Assembly (NCBI GenBank): GCA_003263775.1
Contig: JYJJ01000037.1
Location: 108,780 to 172,779, forward strand
Reading direction: 5' to 3'
DNA length: 64,000 bases
From: Vibrio maritimus
GTDB taxonomy: Bacteria; Pseudomonadota; Gammaproteobacteria; Enterobacterales; Vibrionaceae
The translations under genes were made by a program, and so were the position numbers. The notes under the pieces were generated by a model that had not been told where the DNA came from, did no database searches, and worked only from the letters and a program-made list of their open reading frames with translations. Positions 17,980 to 28,383 of the stretch are shown one piece after another (position 1 is the stretch's first letter; the number at the start of each line of letters is the position of its first letter).

Positions 17980-20900
17980 TTGACTTCCTCACAACAATCA
18001 AATCAGCCAGCCAAGGCTCAAGCGAACAATGCGCAGTCACTGAAAAAAGCATTAAAAGACTGCATGATTCGAGATCGTTTTCGCCTGAGTAAACGTGTTG
18101 CTGGCGCAGCAAAAATTAAGAAGCCTGAAGCTCAAGCCGCCGTATTCGATGAAATCGCCGTAGATATCGCAAAATCGATGATGGAAGCTGAGCAGCGCGC
18201 CAATCAATCAAAACACATCGAGTACCCAGAACTGCTTCCGGTCAGTCAAAAGAAAGATGACATCGCCAAAGCAATTGAAGAAAACCAAGTGGTTATCGTT
18301 GCCGGTGAAACGGGGTCAGGTAAAACGACTCAACTGCCAAAAATATGTTCAGAGCTTGGGCGTGGCAAATTTGGCTTAATTGGCCATACGCAGCCAAGAC
18401 GACTTGCTGCACGCTCGGTAGCGAACCGTATCGCTGAAGAGATGGAAACCTCTTTGGGCGAGTTTGTTGGTTATAAAGTACGATTCAACGATCAGATCTC
18501 TGATAACACTCAAATTAAGTTGATGACAGACGGTATCTTACTGGCTGAGATCCAGCACGACCGTTTCCTAAATCAATACGACACCATCATTATCGATGAA
18601 GCGCACGAGCGCAGTCTAAACATCGATTTTATTCTTGGTTACTTGCGTGAATTGCTGCCAAAGCGTCCCGATTTAAAAGTGATCATCACTTCTGCAACTA
18701 TCGATCCAGAGCGCTTTTCAAAGCACTTTAACGATGCACCAATTATTGAGGTGTCGGGTCGAACTTATCCTGTTGAAACGCGCTATCGTCCGTTGCGTGG
18801 TGATGACGATACCGATCGTGATCAGCTAGAGAGTATCTTTGAAGCGGTTGATGAACTGTGTGATGAAGGATTGGGCGACATCCTAATCTTCATGAACGGT
18901 GAACGAGAAATTCGTGATACCGCGGATGCGCTGAGTAAACGCAATCTTCGTGATACCGAAATAGTACCTTTGTATGCTCGCTTATCAGCGGGTGAGCAAA
19001 ACAAAATCTTCCAACCTCATGCGGGTCGTCGCATTGTTCTTGCTACCAACGTTGCTGAAACGTCATTGACAGTGCCGGGTATCAAATATGTTATTGACCC
19101 GGGTACTGCGCGTATCAGTCGTTATAGCTATCGTACTAAGGTTCAGCGTCTGCCTATTGAACCGGTATCGCAAGCGAGCGCAAACCAGCGTAAAGGTCGT
19201 TGTGGTCGTGTTGAAGAAGGTATCTGTATTCGTTTGTACTCTGAGGAAGACTTCGAGTCACGTCCAGAGTTTACCGATCCAGAGATCCTACGAACCAACT
19301 TGGCATCGGTTATTCTTCAAATGACAGCCTCGGTCTTGGCGATATTGAAGCGTTCCCATTCGTTGAAGCGCCAGACAAACGCAACATCCAAGATGGTGTG
19401 CGTCTTCTTGAAGAGTTAGGGGCTATTAACGATAAAGCCAAAGATCCAAGAAAACGTTTAACGGCAATTGGTCGTCAGTTAGCACGTCTTCCGATTGACC
19501 CTCGTCTTGCTCGCATGGTTATTGAAGCGCCGCGCCTAGGCTGTTTGAAAGAAGTCATGGTGATTGCATCCGCGCTGTCTATTCAAGACCCTCGCGAGCG
19601 TCCAAGCGATAAGCAACAATCTTCCGATGACAAACATCGTCGTTTCTTTGACAAAGAGTCAGACTTCCTAACCTTCGTCAACGTGTGGGACTATATCCAA
19701 AAGCAGCAAAAAGCGCTATCTGGCAATCAGTTCCGCAAGCAGTGTAAACAAGACTACCTGAACTACCTACGTGTTCGTGAGTGGCAGGACGTTTATTTCC
19801 AAATTCATCAAGCGATGCGTGAAATGGATGCCAAGCTTAATCAAGAGCCGGGCAGCTACCAAGCCGTTCACAGTGCACTTCTCGTTGGTCTTCTTTCTCA
19901 CGTTGGTGTTAAAGACCAAGAGAAAAATGAGTATCAGGGTGCACGTAACGCTCGTTTTCATATTTTCCCTGCATCTGGCTTGTTTAAGAAGCAACCGAAA
20001 TGGATCATGTCGGCCGAGCTGGTGGAAACATCCAAGCTTTGGGGTCGTATCATTGCCAAAATTCAACCAGAATGGATTGAGCCTCTTGCTAAGCATCTAA
20101 TCAAGCGCAGTTACAGTGAGCCGCATTGGTCGAAAAAACGTGCAGCGGTCATGGCACACGAAAAAGTCATGCTTTACGGGGTGCCAATTGTTCCTAAACG
20201 TTTGGTCAGCTACGGCGCTATCGATCCTGTCATTAGTCGCGAGCTGTTTGTTCGCAGTGCATTAGTAGAAGGTGATTGGGAAACCAAGCACGCGTTCTTC
20301 AAGCAAAACCGTAAACTGCTTCAAGAAGTTGAAGAGCTCGAGCACAAATCACGTCGTCGTGACATCTTGGTCGATGATGATGAGCTGTTCGAATTCTACG
20401 ATCAGCGTGTCGGCACGGAAGTCGTTTCCGGCAAACACTTTGATACTTGGTGGAAGAAGGCAAGTCAGCAAAATAAAGAGCTACTCAACTTTGAAAAAGA
20501 CATGCTGTTTAAGGGCGATGCAAGCCACGTCACGGACTTAGATTATCCGAACTTCTGGCATCAAGGTGGCTTTAAACTGAAGTTAAGTTACCAGTTTGAG
20601 CCGGGAGAAGATAACGACGGTGTAACCGTGCATATCCCGCTCCCAATCTTGAACCAGATTGAGCAAGACGGTTTTGATTGGCAGATCCCAGGTTTACGCC
20701 ATGAATTGATAGTAAGTCTTATCAAAGCGCTGCCAAAAACGCTGCGCAAGAACTTCGTACCGGCTCCGAACTATGCCGATGCCTTCCTTGCTCGCGCTAC
20801 GCCAATGGAAGGTCCGTTACTCGACTCGCTGGAAAAAGAGCTTCGTCGAATGACGGGTGTTGAAGTGCTCCGTGATGATTGGAATCTAGAACAGTTGCCT

Positions 20901-21899
20901 GAACACTTACGCATTACATTCCGCGCGGTGGATCATCGTAATCGTAAGCTTAAAGAAAATCGTGATCTCTACGAGCTGAAAGAAAGTTTGAAGGATAAAG
21001 TCCAAGCAACATTGTCTAAAGTGGCTGATGATGATATCGAACAGCAAGGTCTGCATACGTGGAGTTTTGGCGAGCTGCCAAAAGTGTATTCTCAGAAACG
21101 TGGTGGTTTTGATGTCAAAGCGTACCCAGCGCTGGTTGATAACAAAGACAGTGTTGAGATTAAGCTATTCGAGACAGAGGTAGAACAAGAGCAGGTGATG
21201 AAAGAAGGTCAGCGCCGACTTCTGCTGCTTAATGTACCTTCACCGATTAAATACTTACACACCAACTTACCGAACAAATCTAAACTCGGTTTGTATTTTA
21301 ACCCTTACGGTAAAGTGTTAGACTTAATTGATGACTGTATAGCGTGCGGTATCGATAAGCTGATAGAAGGACAGGGTGGTCTTGTCTGGGATGCTGATAA
21401 GTTCGAACAGCTCAAAGAGCATGTACGAGGTGAGTTGGGAGACACGGTAGTTGACATTGCTAAGCAGGTCGAAACCATTCTTACCACGGCGTTTAACATC
21501 AATAAAAAGCTTAAGGGGCGCGTTGACTTGACGATGGCTTTCGCGCTTTCGGATATTAAAGCTCAGGTTGAGGGTTTGATCTTCAAAGGCTTTGCAACGG
21601 AATGTGGCTGGAAACGTTTGCCAGATATTCTTCGTTACCTTAAAGCCATCGAAAAGCGTATGGAAAAGCTGCCTATCGATCCAAATCGAGACCGCATGCA
21701 CATGCTCAAAGTGGAATCAGTAACGCAGGATTACAAAGAGCTGCTTAACAAGATCCCGAAAGGCATGAAAATACCTGAAAACGTCAAAGAGATACGTTGG
21801 ATGCTCGAAGAGCTACGTGTCAGTTATTTCGCTCAGCAACTCGGTACACCATACCCAGTGTCGGATAAACGTGTATTGAACGCTATCGACGCCTGTTGA
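17980..21899 (+). CDS. hrpA: ATP-dependent RNA helicase HrpA, one apparent frameshift
   Basis: A DEAH-box helicase of about 1306 residues, matching the 1300 of E. coli HrpA. Motifs: [13 protein letters not shown] (I), [12 protein letters not shown] (Ia), [12 protein letters not shown] (II), [10 protein letters not shown] (III), and the QRKGRCGR motif VI. The long C-terminal region follows. The start is TTG at 17980, with AGGGA five bases upstream; the nearby ATG is out of frame. The frame breaks at 19328-19329 (ACAGCCTCGG, probably ACAGCCCTCGG), where QMTA should read [11 protein letters not shown]. In E. coli, HrpA acts on stalled or collided ribosomes (family knowledge). Confidence 0.95.
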
Positions 21900-22072
21900 C
21901 CGTGATTTACTGGGCAAATTGCTAGAATTTTGAACTATGTCTCTGAGAAACCGTCAGGTTTTACCAAAAATTAAAACGGATGAGTTTCTCAAGAGATATA
22001 GTGTGTGATATATAAAGCTCCGCGGTGGCTTTGATTGGATTCGCCGCATTCTATTAAACAAGAAGGTTAGAA

Positions 22073-22581
22073 ATGAAAAAGACACTTTTAGCGCTTGCGC
22101 TTGTTGGTGCCTCAACATCTGCATTCGCAGATGCTTGGTTGTATGGTGGTGTTTCAGCGGGTCGTGCAGACTACAACGATAACAGCGATACGCCAATGGG
22201 TTTCCATGTTGGTACTGGTATTCTTCCTATCATTGGTGTTGAAGGTGGTTACTGGAAACATGGTAACTTCGATAATGATAGCAAAACAGGCTATGCGGAA
22301 CTGGGTTCATGGTACGCGGCACTTAAGCGAGTATCGATATCGGTCCAGTCCAGATTTACGCAAAAGGTGGCTTACATTACTACAACGCTGATTACAAAAA
22401 TGGCCTAGATGGTAGTGACAGCGGCACTGACTTTATGTACGGCGTAGGTGCGGAATACTTCGTAACAGACATGCTTTCTGTAGGCGCAAGCTGGCAGCGT
22501 TTTAACGGCATCAAGACGAAGTTCTCAGACGATAAAGATCTAGATAGTTTTACTATCAATGCGACCTTGCATATTTTCTAA
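22073..22581 (+). CDS. Small outer-membrane beta-barrel protein, one apparent frameshift
   Basis: About 169 residues with a signal peptide (ASTSAFADAW), then eight likely strands and a C-terminal HIF. It resembles the OmpA-like/AcfA-type eight-stranded barrels found in vibrios. The frame shifts at about 22328: WYAALK should run on with SIDIGPVQIYAKGGLHYY, which needs one extra base. Structural barrel or adhesion-related role; I cannot name the family with certainty. Confidence 0.7.
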
Positions 22582-22608
22582 GCGTTACCCAACGTGGTTA
22601 AGATGCAC

Positions 22609-22634
22609 AAAGGCGACAGTAGTGTCGCCTTTGT
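22609..22634 (+). terminator. Rho-independent terminator
   Basis: AAAGGCGACA pairs with TGTCGCCTTT around GTAG; the T-run is short. It ends the small barrel gene. Confidence 0.8.
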
Positions 22635-22691
22635 TGTAATTGATGCTTAATTCCCTATCCCTACCTCTTATCCAATCTGCCTAATACAAAT

Positions 22692-22705
22692 CAGTAAAAT
22701 TACGG
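22692..22705 (+). promoter_or_regulatory. Shared dyad operator, site 1 (glycine-zipper gene)
   Basis: CAGTAA-AA-TTACGG. Its centre is 30.5 bp upstream of a -10-like CATTAT at 22729. See the regulon finding. Confidence 0.7.
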
Positions 22706-22767
22706 TACATTAAGTAAAAAACAGTGTGCATTATTATTTCATCTTTTGAAACCAAAGTAGAAATAAG

Positions 22768-23205
22768 ATGAAAAAAGTAGTCCTGGCCGGAATGTTAGTC
22801 TCACTGTCATGCTCAGCAGTCGCTCAAGAGCCACAAAGAGGTGGTGATATCATTGATCAGAGATCAAAGCTTATTTTTAACTATGACAATGTCACCAGAG
22901 ACGTTGCCGATCAAGAGTTGTCTTACTGTCAAAATCTGGCTAATCAAACACAAGAAGAAGTCGCTGATTCTAAAGGGAGTGGGGCACGTGGGTTGCTAAA
23001 AGGCGCGGCCGCAGGTGCTGCTGTTGGTGTGATTTCTGGTGGTAGTGGTACAGATGCAGCGAAAGTTGGTGCGGCAGGTGGACTTCTGGTTGGTCGATTA
23101 TCGGGTAAAGGCAATGAAAATGCTCAGCAGCAAAAGAATCTCGAAAACTACAAGGTAGTGCTACGCAACTGTATGATTGAGCGCAAATACGTTGCGCTAA
23201 ACTGA
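22768..23205 (+). CDS. Secreted glycine-zipper protein
   Basis: A 145-residue protein with a signal peptide (SCSAVAQEP). The central stretch AAAGAAVGVISGGSGTDAAKVGAAGGLLVG is Gly/Ala-rich with GxxxG spacing, the hallmark of glycine-zipper membrane-inserting segments. Two cysteines flank it (LSYCQNL and LRNCMIE). It is the first gene of the dyad-marked island and has its own terminator. Function unknown; relatives are periplasmic or outer-membrane associated. Confidence 0.7.
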   Translation: MKKVVLAGMLVSLSCSAVAQEPQRGGDIIDQRSKLIFNYDNVTRDVADQELSYCQNLANQTQEEVADSKGSGARGLLKGAAAGAAVGVISGGSGTDAAKVGAAGGLLVGRLSGKGNENAQQQKNLENYKVVLRNCMIERKYVALN

Positions 23206-23242
23206 GTATTTAACTCGGTTAATTCACAACAAATCTATTTAG

Positions 23243-23270
23243 AAGCGCTCAGTTTACTGGGCGCTTTTAT
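23243..23270 (+). terminator. Rho-independent terminator
   Basis: AAGCGCTCAG-TTTA-CTGGGCGCTT then TTAT; a 10-bp stem with one G-U pair. Confidence 0.8.
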
Positions 23271-23350
23271 TTATTGGTAAGACAAACGGAAGTGGTTAAA
23301 AACAATGCTATTAAAATAAGGTGAAACGGCTCACTTAGTTAGGTTATATG

Positions 23351-23365
23351 CCGTAATTTTTACTG
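23351..23365 (+). promoter_or_regulatory. Shared dyad operator, site 2 (aldehyde dehydrogenase)
   Basis: CCGTAA-TTT-TTACTG, a three-base-spacer form. Its centre is 31 bp before TGTAGT at 23389. Its flanks match site 7 at 29617 over about 22 bases. Confidence 0.65.
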
Positions 23366-23423
23366 ATGAGTTAAGAATAGATTTGTAGTGTAGTGAAGCC
23401 ACGCCAATAACGTGGAATATATT

Positions 23424-24816
23424 ATGAACTTAACCCAACAGCTTCAATTGTCGCGAGACGAATTTCATAAAGACCCCAATCCAACTCTAGAGAAACGTGT
23501 TGATAGAATACAAAAACTAAAGCGCGTTCTACTGAGTAATATCGACCTGTTTGCAGCCAGCATTGCCAAAGATTTTGGGCAACGAAGCGTGCAAGATACT
23601 ATGTTGGAAATCCTACCTATAGTGAACAATATTCACTATACGCTCGAAAACCTTGAGCAGTGGATGAAACCTTCAGAACGTAACGCAGGGGTGTTACTTG
23701 CCAACACATCAGACGCATGTGTGACTTATCAACCTAAAGGTGTGGTCGGCATTATAAGCACTTGGAATGCGCCTCTGATGGTCACGGTCAATCCACTGAC
23801 GACTGCGTTGGCAGCGGGTAACCGCGCACTTGTCAAAATGAGTGAATTTACCCCAAATCTCAATGCAGCCTTAAAAGCTGCTCTTGCTCAAGAGTTTGAC
23901 GAAACGGAAGTGTGTATTGTTGAAGGTGAGGCAGATATCGCTGCTCAATTTAGTGCTCTGCCTTTTGATCATATTCTATTCACTGGCTCAACGACGGTTG
24001 GGCGCCTGGTTATGAAGGCCGCTGCTGATAACCTCACACCGGTAACGCTGGAATTAGGGGGAAATCCCCAGTATTAATTGATGATACTATTTCAGTTCGT
24101 AAAGCCGTAGAGCGTATCGTTGTGGGTAAAAGTGCCAATAACGGACAGTACTGTATCGCTCCAGACTACGTGCTCATTCCCGAGAATAAGCTCGAAGAGT
24201 TTATTGATGAGTATACGGGTCAATATCAACAGATGTTTACTGATGGCGTTGATTCCCCTGAAATGACCTCACTCGCGACCGAAGGGCAGCTGACACGCCT
24301 TATGGGCTATCTTGAAGAAGCACAAAATACAGCGGAGAGAGTGGTATCGTGTCACCCTAATGGCTCTCGAATTTCGGATCGTTTGCTATCGACGCAGCTT
24401 ATCGTTAATCCGCCCGCTGATTCGCAGGTTATGAGGAACGAAATTTTTGGTCCATTGCTGCCTGTCGTAACTTATCAGAGCTTTGAAGAAGCGCTGGATA
24501 TTATTGCTAAGAATCCAAATCCGTTGCACTCTATTTAATGTCGGAGAGCGAGCAGCGACAGCAGTGGGTGACAAAGCATGTGATATCTGGTGGCATGTGT
24601 ATCAATGATACCTTGTTCCACGCTTCGGTTGACGATGCGCCATTTGGCGGAGTGAGAGAGTCTGGCATCGGTGCCTATCATGGTATTGAAGGCTTCTACA
24701 CGTTCTCTCATGCGAAAACGGTCCTAAAGACGGGGGAGCATACCTTGGTAAAACAAATGTTTTTGCCGGGAGATAATGAAGTAAAACAGATGATAGCTCA
24801 GCTTCTGAGTAATTAG
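23424..24816 (+). CDS. Aldehyde dehydrogenase (coniferyl-aldehyde type), two apparent frameshifts
   Basis: NAD(P)-dependent oxidation of an aldehyde to an acid. Visible parts: the nucleotide-binding region (IISTWNAPLMVTVNPLTTALAAGN, FTGSTTVGR), the conserved Glu in LELGG, the catalytic Cys in NGQYCIAPD and the PFGGVRESG segment near the end. The sequence style fits the CalB-like coniferyl aldehyde dehydrogenases. Breaks: about 24062-24064 (AAA for AAAA, LELGG then KSPVLIDD) and about 24526 (G for GG, NPNPL then ALYLMSESE). Start chosen at ATG 23424; GTG 23412 is also open. Its neighbours suggest a role in use of a hydrophobic compound. Confidence 0.88.
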
Positions 24817-24857
24817 TGAGCTAATAGTTGAGTGTTACCTATCATTCAATATGAAAC

Positions 24858-24891
24858 AAAGCCAGCTACGTTCTAGTAGCTGGCTTTTTTA
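24858..24891 (+). terminator. Rho-independent terminator
   Basis: GCCAGCTAC pairs with GTAGCTGGC around a 6-base loop, followed by TTTTTT. Confidence 0.9.
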
Positions 24892-25187
24892 TTTCTTGAT
24901 GGAAAATGGTTTTGTGAGAAATCTATTTTAAAAATAATCTTCTCCTATTTATAGGTAAGATCAGTAATTTTACTGTATTCAAAATTCAGCCAATAACTAT
25001 CCATTTATCGGCAAGAAATTTGGCTGTTATAGAGCCTTAAATATTGTGAACTGAAACACCTAGTTACCATTTCTTTCAGTAATATTACGGTATTTATAGT
25101 GAGTTGAATAATTCAATATTAACCCCATCAGAAGGGCAATGAGCCCTGGTCATAGAAGTACACAACATCATTATTGGGATACAACAA
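24892..25187 (+). promoter_or_regulatory. Porin promoter region with two dyad sites (sites 3 and 4)
   Basis: CAGTAATTTTACTG at 24962-24975 is a near-perfect palindrome. CAGTAATATTACGG at 25077-25090 lies 30.5 bp before CAATAT at 25114, the spacing seen at the other promoters. The upstream copy has no -10 at that distance, so it may be an auxiliary site. Confidence 0.7.
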
Positions 25188-26225
25188 ATGAAAAAACTAG
25201 CAGTCGCTATTGCGATGATTTTGTCAGCGCCAGCATTGGCAGAGTCAGACGCAGCAACCGTTTCGGCAGAGCAGTCTTCAGCAGCGAACATCTCTGAACT
25301 TTCTGCTACTGCAGACAAGCCTAACAACCTGTATGACTTCATTGAAAATGACAAGCTTTCAGGTGTGGCTTACGCTGGTGCGGAGCTTGGTGGTAATGTT
25401 CTATTTGACGATGAAAACAACAACTTTGAACACAGCTACATGTTTAAAGTAGGCGCGGATTTAAGCTATGCAGTGACTGAAAGCTTTTCGCTTCTAATGG
25501 GTGGTGAAGCACGTTATCAGTGGGTTGGTTATGACTCAAAGGTTGACGCAATCAATTACGTAGACCGCTTTGTATTTGGTGCTAAGTCTGTAGCTGGTGT
25601 GACGACATTTGGTAAGCAATGTGGTATCGCTGATGTTTACTTAGGTTTTGGTGACCTATCAAAAGAGCACGGTATTTCTGCAGAAGCTGATGAAGCAACC
25701 TGTACTGATGAGCAATTCAACCATCATTACTTTGGTGAGAACTTTGACATCGGTGCTGCTTGGGAACACTCAAACGACGCGTGGGCTGTTGGTGGTTCTG
25801 CAACAGTAGGTCCTGTGGTTATTGGTGGTACTTACATTGATATCGCAAAAGGTGAAAACTCAACTGCGACGCAAGATCTGAGCGAAAAAGTATACACAAT
25901 TGGTGCGGTTGCCGTATTCGACAAATTCAACTTTGCAGCTAAATACGACTTTGCAGATGTTGAAGCAACAGGCGCAACTAACGAAGAAACAACAGGTTAC
26001 GCTCTAGGTGTTGCATACCAAGCTACGATGAACCTATCTATCTCTTCAACTTATAACTCTGAAGAGTACAACTTTACTGAAGCTGGTCGTTCTTACACAG
26101 AAGATGATTGGGTCACTATCGGTGCATCATACCGCCTAAACGAGCACGTGGAACTTGTGACTGATTACAAATTCGCTTCTGAAGATGATGACAAGCTTTT
26201 CCTACGTGCAAACGTAAACCTTTAA
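25188..26225 (+). CDS. Gram-negative porin-like outer-membrane protein
   Basis: A 345-residue protein with signal peptide (SAPALAESD), then alternating strands of a large barrel ending in LRANVNL. It is very acidic, and codon usage looks typical of a highly expressed gene. One cysteine pair (GKQCGIADV and EATCTDEQF) may form a loop disulfide. It resembles the general porin family (OmpU/OmpC-like, porin_4) but I do not recognise a specific member. Two dyad operators sit upstream and a terminator follows, so it is regulated as a single gene within the island. Confidence 0.75.
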   Translation: MKKLAVAIAMILSAPALAESDAATVSAEQSSAANISELSATADKPNNLYDFIENDKLSGVAYAGAELGGNVLFDDENNNFEHSYMFKVGADLSYAVTESFSLLMGGEARYQWVGYDSKVDAINYVDRFVFGAKSVAGVTTFGKQCGIADVYLGFGDLSKEHGISAEADEATCTDEQFNHHYFGENFDIGAAWEHSNDAWAVGGSATVGPVVIGGTYIDIAKGENSTATQDLSEKVYTIGAVAVFDKFNFAAKYDFADVEATGATNEETTGYALGVAYQATMNLSISSTYNSEEYNFTEAGRSYTEDDWVTIGASYRLNEHVELVTDYKFASEDDDKLFLRANVNL

Positions 26226-26259
26226 TTTAGTCTTTGACACACCTTTGATTAACCCTTTT

Positions 26260-26289
26260 GCCAGTAGTGTTCGCTACTGGCCTTTTTTG
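26260..26289 (+). terminator. Rho-independent terminator
   Basis: GCCAGTAG and CTACTGGC pair, followed by CTTTTTTG. Confidence 0.9.
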
Positions 26290-26389
26290 TTTTTGCCCTG
26301 TGGCGCTCACGTGTTGACACTGTCGACGCTCATGAGCTAGTTTTTATAAAAATATATAATAATTAGTCTGTTGTAAGGCGACATATAGA

Positions 26390-27166
26390 ATGAATAGTAC
26401 TTTTGAACAATTGCTGATGAATCAGTCAGACAGGCTGACGGCATCAAAGCCCCATGAGTTTTTGGAAGACTTTGTCAAGCTCGCGGAAGAAGCGCTTGAA
26501 TGGTTTAAGTTGGATAGGCTGACTGTGTTCCCCAACTCAATGATTCTCCTCAATGATGGTAAGACAATCTCTGTTTCTAGAGAAGGGATCCCACCACTGG
26601 AAAAACAGCGATTTCTCAAAGGCAACTACAAGGACTATCTACGCATTTTGCGTTCCAAGCAAACCTGGCAGATTTTCGATGGCGAAGCGTTAGCCCAACA
26701 TCCGTTGGATCCTGTGAAAGAGCTATACCATGAAGGTGCGCGTTGGCACGGGATTATTCGTTTAGAACTGTTCGGTCAGACATGGGGAGCGCTAGCATTC
26801 TCGAGGTTTAGTCTCGACGAGCCACCACTTACGGAAGAGAACATTAAACGCCTCAAATTGTTGTGCGATATATGGCTCTGTTTTTGGCAGCACGCCACTA
26901 TGACAAGGAACTTGAGCTTAGATGACAGCAACATAGTTGATGAGAGTGAAAAGCTTCTTCTACTAAGCAAAAAACAGTGCACGGTTTTAACGTTATTGGC
27001 TCAAGGGTATACCGCCAAGCAATGTGCAGAGAAACTGTTTTTAAGCCCGAGAACCATTGAATCACACAAATACCGAATGCTCGATATCCTAGATTTAGAT
27101 AACCACACTGAATTGGTTCAGTTTGCATTGAGAAATGGCCTAGGGATCGAATCTGTTGACCGATAG
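26390..27166 (+). CDS. LuxR-family transcriptional regulator
   Basis: A 258-residue protein with a LuxR/GerE helix-turn-helix at about residues 195-250 (LSKKQCTVLTLLAQGYTAKQ, then the recognition-helix part SPRTIESHKYRMLDIL). The N-terminal 180 residues are not an obvious acyl-homoserine-lactone, receiver or MalT domain; they contain many Trp/Phe residues and may bind a small hydrophobic ligand. No dyad operator precedes it, so it may not autoregulate. It is encoded in the middle of the dyad-marked genes. The dyads sit at the class II position (about -42.5) where LuxR-type activators act, so I propose it as their regulator. That link is inference. Confidence 0.8.
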   Translation: MNSTFEQLLMNQSDRLTASKPHEFLEDFVKLAEEALEWFKLDRLTVFPNSMILLNDGKTISVSREGIPPLEKQRFLKGNYKDYLRILRSKQTWQIFDGEALAQHPLDPVKELYHEGARWHGIIRLELFGQTWGALAFSRFSLDEPPLTEENIKRLKLLCDIWLCFWQHATMTRNLSLDDSNIVDESEKLLLLSKKQCTVLTLLAQGYTAKQCAEKLFLSPRTIESHKYRMLDILDLDNHTELVQFALRNGLGIESVDR

Positions 27167-27212
27167 ACTCATTTTAATCCCTAGCATCGTTAACCACAAA
27201 GTACTATCTATG

Positions 27213-27227
27213 CAGTAGTTCTTACTG
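27213..27227 (+). promoter_or_regulatory. Shared dyad operator, site 5 (SDR gene)
   Basis: CAGTAG-TTC-TTACTG, within the longer perfect palindrome TGCAGTA-GTTCT-TACTGCA. A good -10, TATACT, begins 31 bp from its centre at 27251. Confidence 0.75.
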
Positions 27228-27324
27228 CATATTCTTTAGAACCCTAGATTTATACTGCCCTCAATTAAAGTTCATTCAATCAAGCATCGATTGGAATCAT
27301 ATTTTGAATTGAGGGTAGACGATC

Positions 27325-28134
27325 ATGAAAAGCGTGATGAATAAAACCGTTTTGGTGACGGGTGGCGCAAGTGGTATGGGCAAAGCCTATGTTGAAAGGG
27401 CGGTTCGAGACGAAGCGAAACGTGTCATCATTTGGGATCTAAATCAAGATGCAATGGAACTAGTCAAGCAAGAGTTCAGTTCTTACAAAACGGAAATCCA
27501 TACTTTTAAAGTAGACGTAACGAACACAGAGTTGGTGTATCAAACGGCGGAAAAAAACATTGCTGAATTTGGCGCTGTGGAGCTATTGATTAACAACGCT
27601 GGTATCGTGATCTCCGAGCATTTTATTAACCATGACCCAAAGAAAATCGATCTATCGATGCAGATTAACAGTACCGCCCCTATGCACATAGCGCGCGCGT
27701 TCCTTCCTGCTATGGCTAAGGTAACCGACGCACATATTGTCAACATCTCTTCGGGTGCTGGCTTTATGTATTGCCCAAGAATCATTGTTTACTGTGCGAG
27801 TAAATGGGCGATGTTGGGCTGGTCTCAGGGTTTACGTGTTGAGTTGGCAGAAACACTACCACATATCAAGGTGACAACCGTCACTCCTGGTCATATTGAT
27901 ACCGGCATGTTCGCTGGGGCGCATTCAAAACTGATGCCGATGATTTCGACCGATGAGATGGTTGACGAAGTTTGGCAAGGCATTAAACGAAACAAGAACC
28001 TTGTCGCACGCCCTAAAGCTGTGGGGTTGATTCCTCTGATACGCGGGATTTTGGGCTTTCGAGGTTGGGATTGGCTGTCAAAGGTGACAGGTACCAATGA
28101 TTTCATGGCTGGTCACAACGATACTCGAACCTAG
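27325..28134 (+). CDS. Short-chain dehydrogenase/reductase
   Basis: A 269-residue classical SDR. The cofactor loop is VTGGASGMGKAYVER (TGxxxGxG), the structural motif is NNAG, the active-site Ser lies in VNISSGAG and the catalytic Tyr/Lys pair in YCASK. An acidic residue at the end of strand two (IIWDLN) suggests NAD(H) preference. It carries dyad site 5 upstream and a strong terminator downstream. Together with the aldehyde dehydrogenase it suggests stepwise oxidation of an alcohol. The C-terminal part (GWDWLSKVTGTNDFM) is longer than in FabG and like lipid or steroid-acting SDRs; this is only suggestive. Confidence 0.85.
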   Translation: MKSVMNKTVLVTGGASGMGKAYVERAVRDEAKRVIIWDLNQDAMELVKQEFSSYKTEIHTFKVDVTNTELVYQTAEKNIAEFGAVELLINNAGIVISEHFINHDPKKIDLSMQINSTAPMHIARAFLPAMAKVTDAHIVNISSGAGFMYCPRIIVYCASKWAMLGWSQGLRVELAETLPHIKVTTVTPGHIDTGMFAGAHSKLMPMISTDEMVDEVWQGIKRNKNLVARPKAVGLIPLIRGILGFRGWDWLSKVTGTNDFMAGHNDTRT

Positions 28135-28179
28135 TAACGCCCCTCGAAACAGCAACGCCCAATCAACCTTTTGAATTTT

Positions 28180-28213
28180 AAAGCCGTACTCTTTTTGGAG
28201 TACGGCTTTTTTA
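28180..28213 (+). terminator. Rho-independent terminator
   Basis: AAGCCGTACTC and GAGTACGGCTT pair over 11 bp, then TTTTT. Confidence 0.92.
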
Positions 28214-28256
28214 ATCACTTATTCCGCTCACAAAACACCACACCAAATCACGGTTG

Positions 28257-28270
28257 CAGTAATTTTACCG
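28257..28270 (+). promoter_or_regulatory. Shared dyad operator, site 6 (FadL-like gene)
   Basis: CAGTAA-TT-TTACCG, centre 30.5 bp before the -10-like TAAAAT at 28294. Confidence 0.75.
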
Positions 28271-28383
28271 CTCATTTCATGCGATGGCTTTTTTAAAATT
28301 TAGCTCAGAAAATTCACGACACACCAAAGCAATCAGTACGATGTTTTGGTCGTCACGCGACTACTTTTAACGAGCGACACAAT

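Noticed and set aside
24062..24526. A split aldehyde dehydrogenase as three real genes
   Set aside because: The parts join into one normal-length enzyme with all motifs in order; the starts inside lack ribosome-binding sites.
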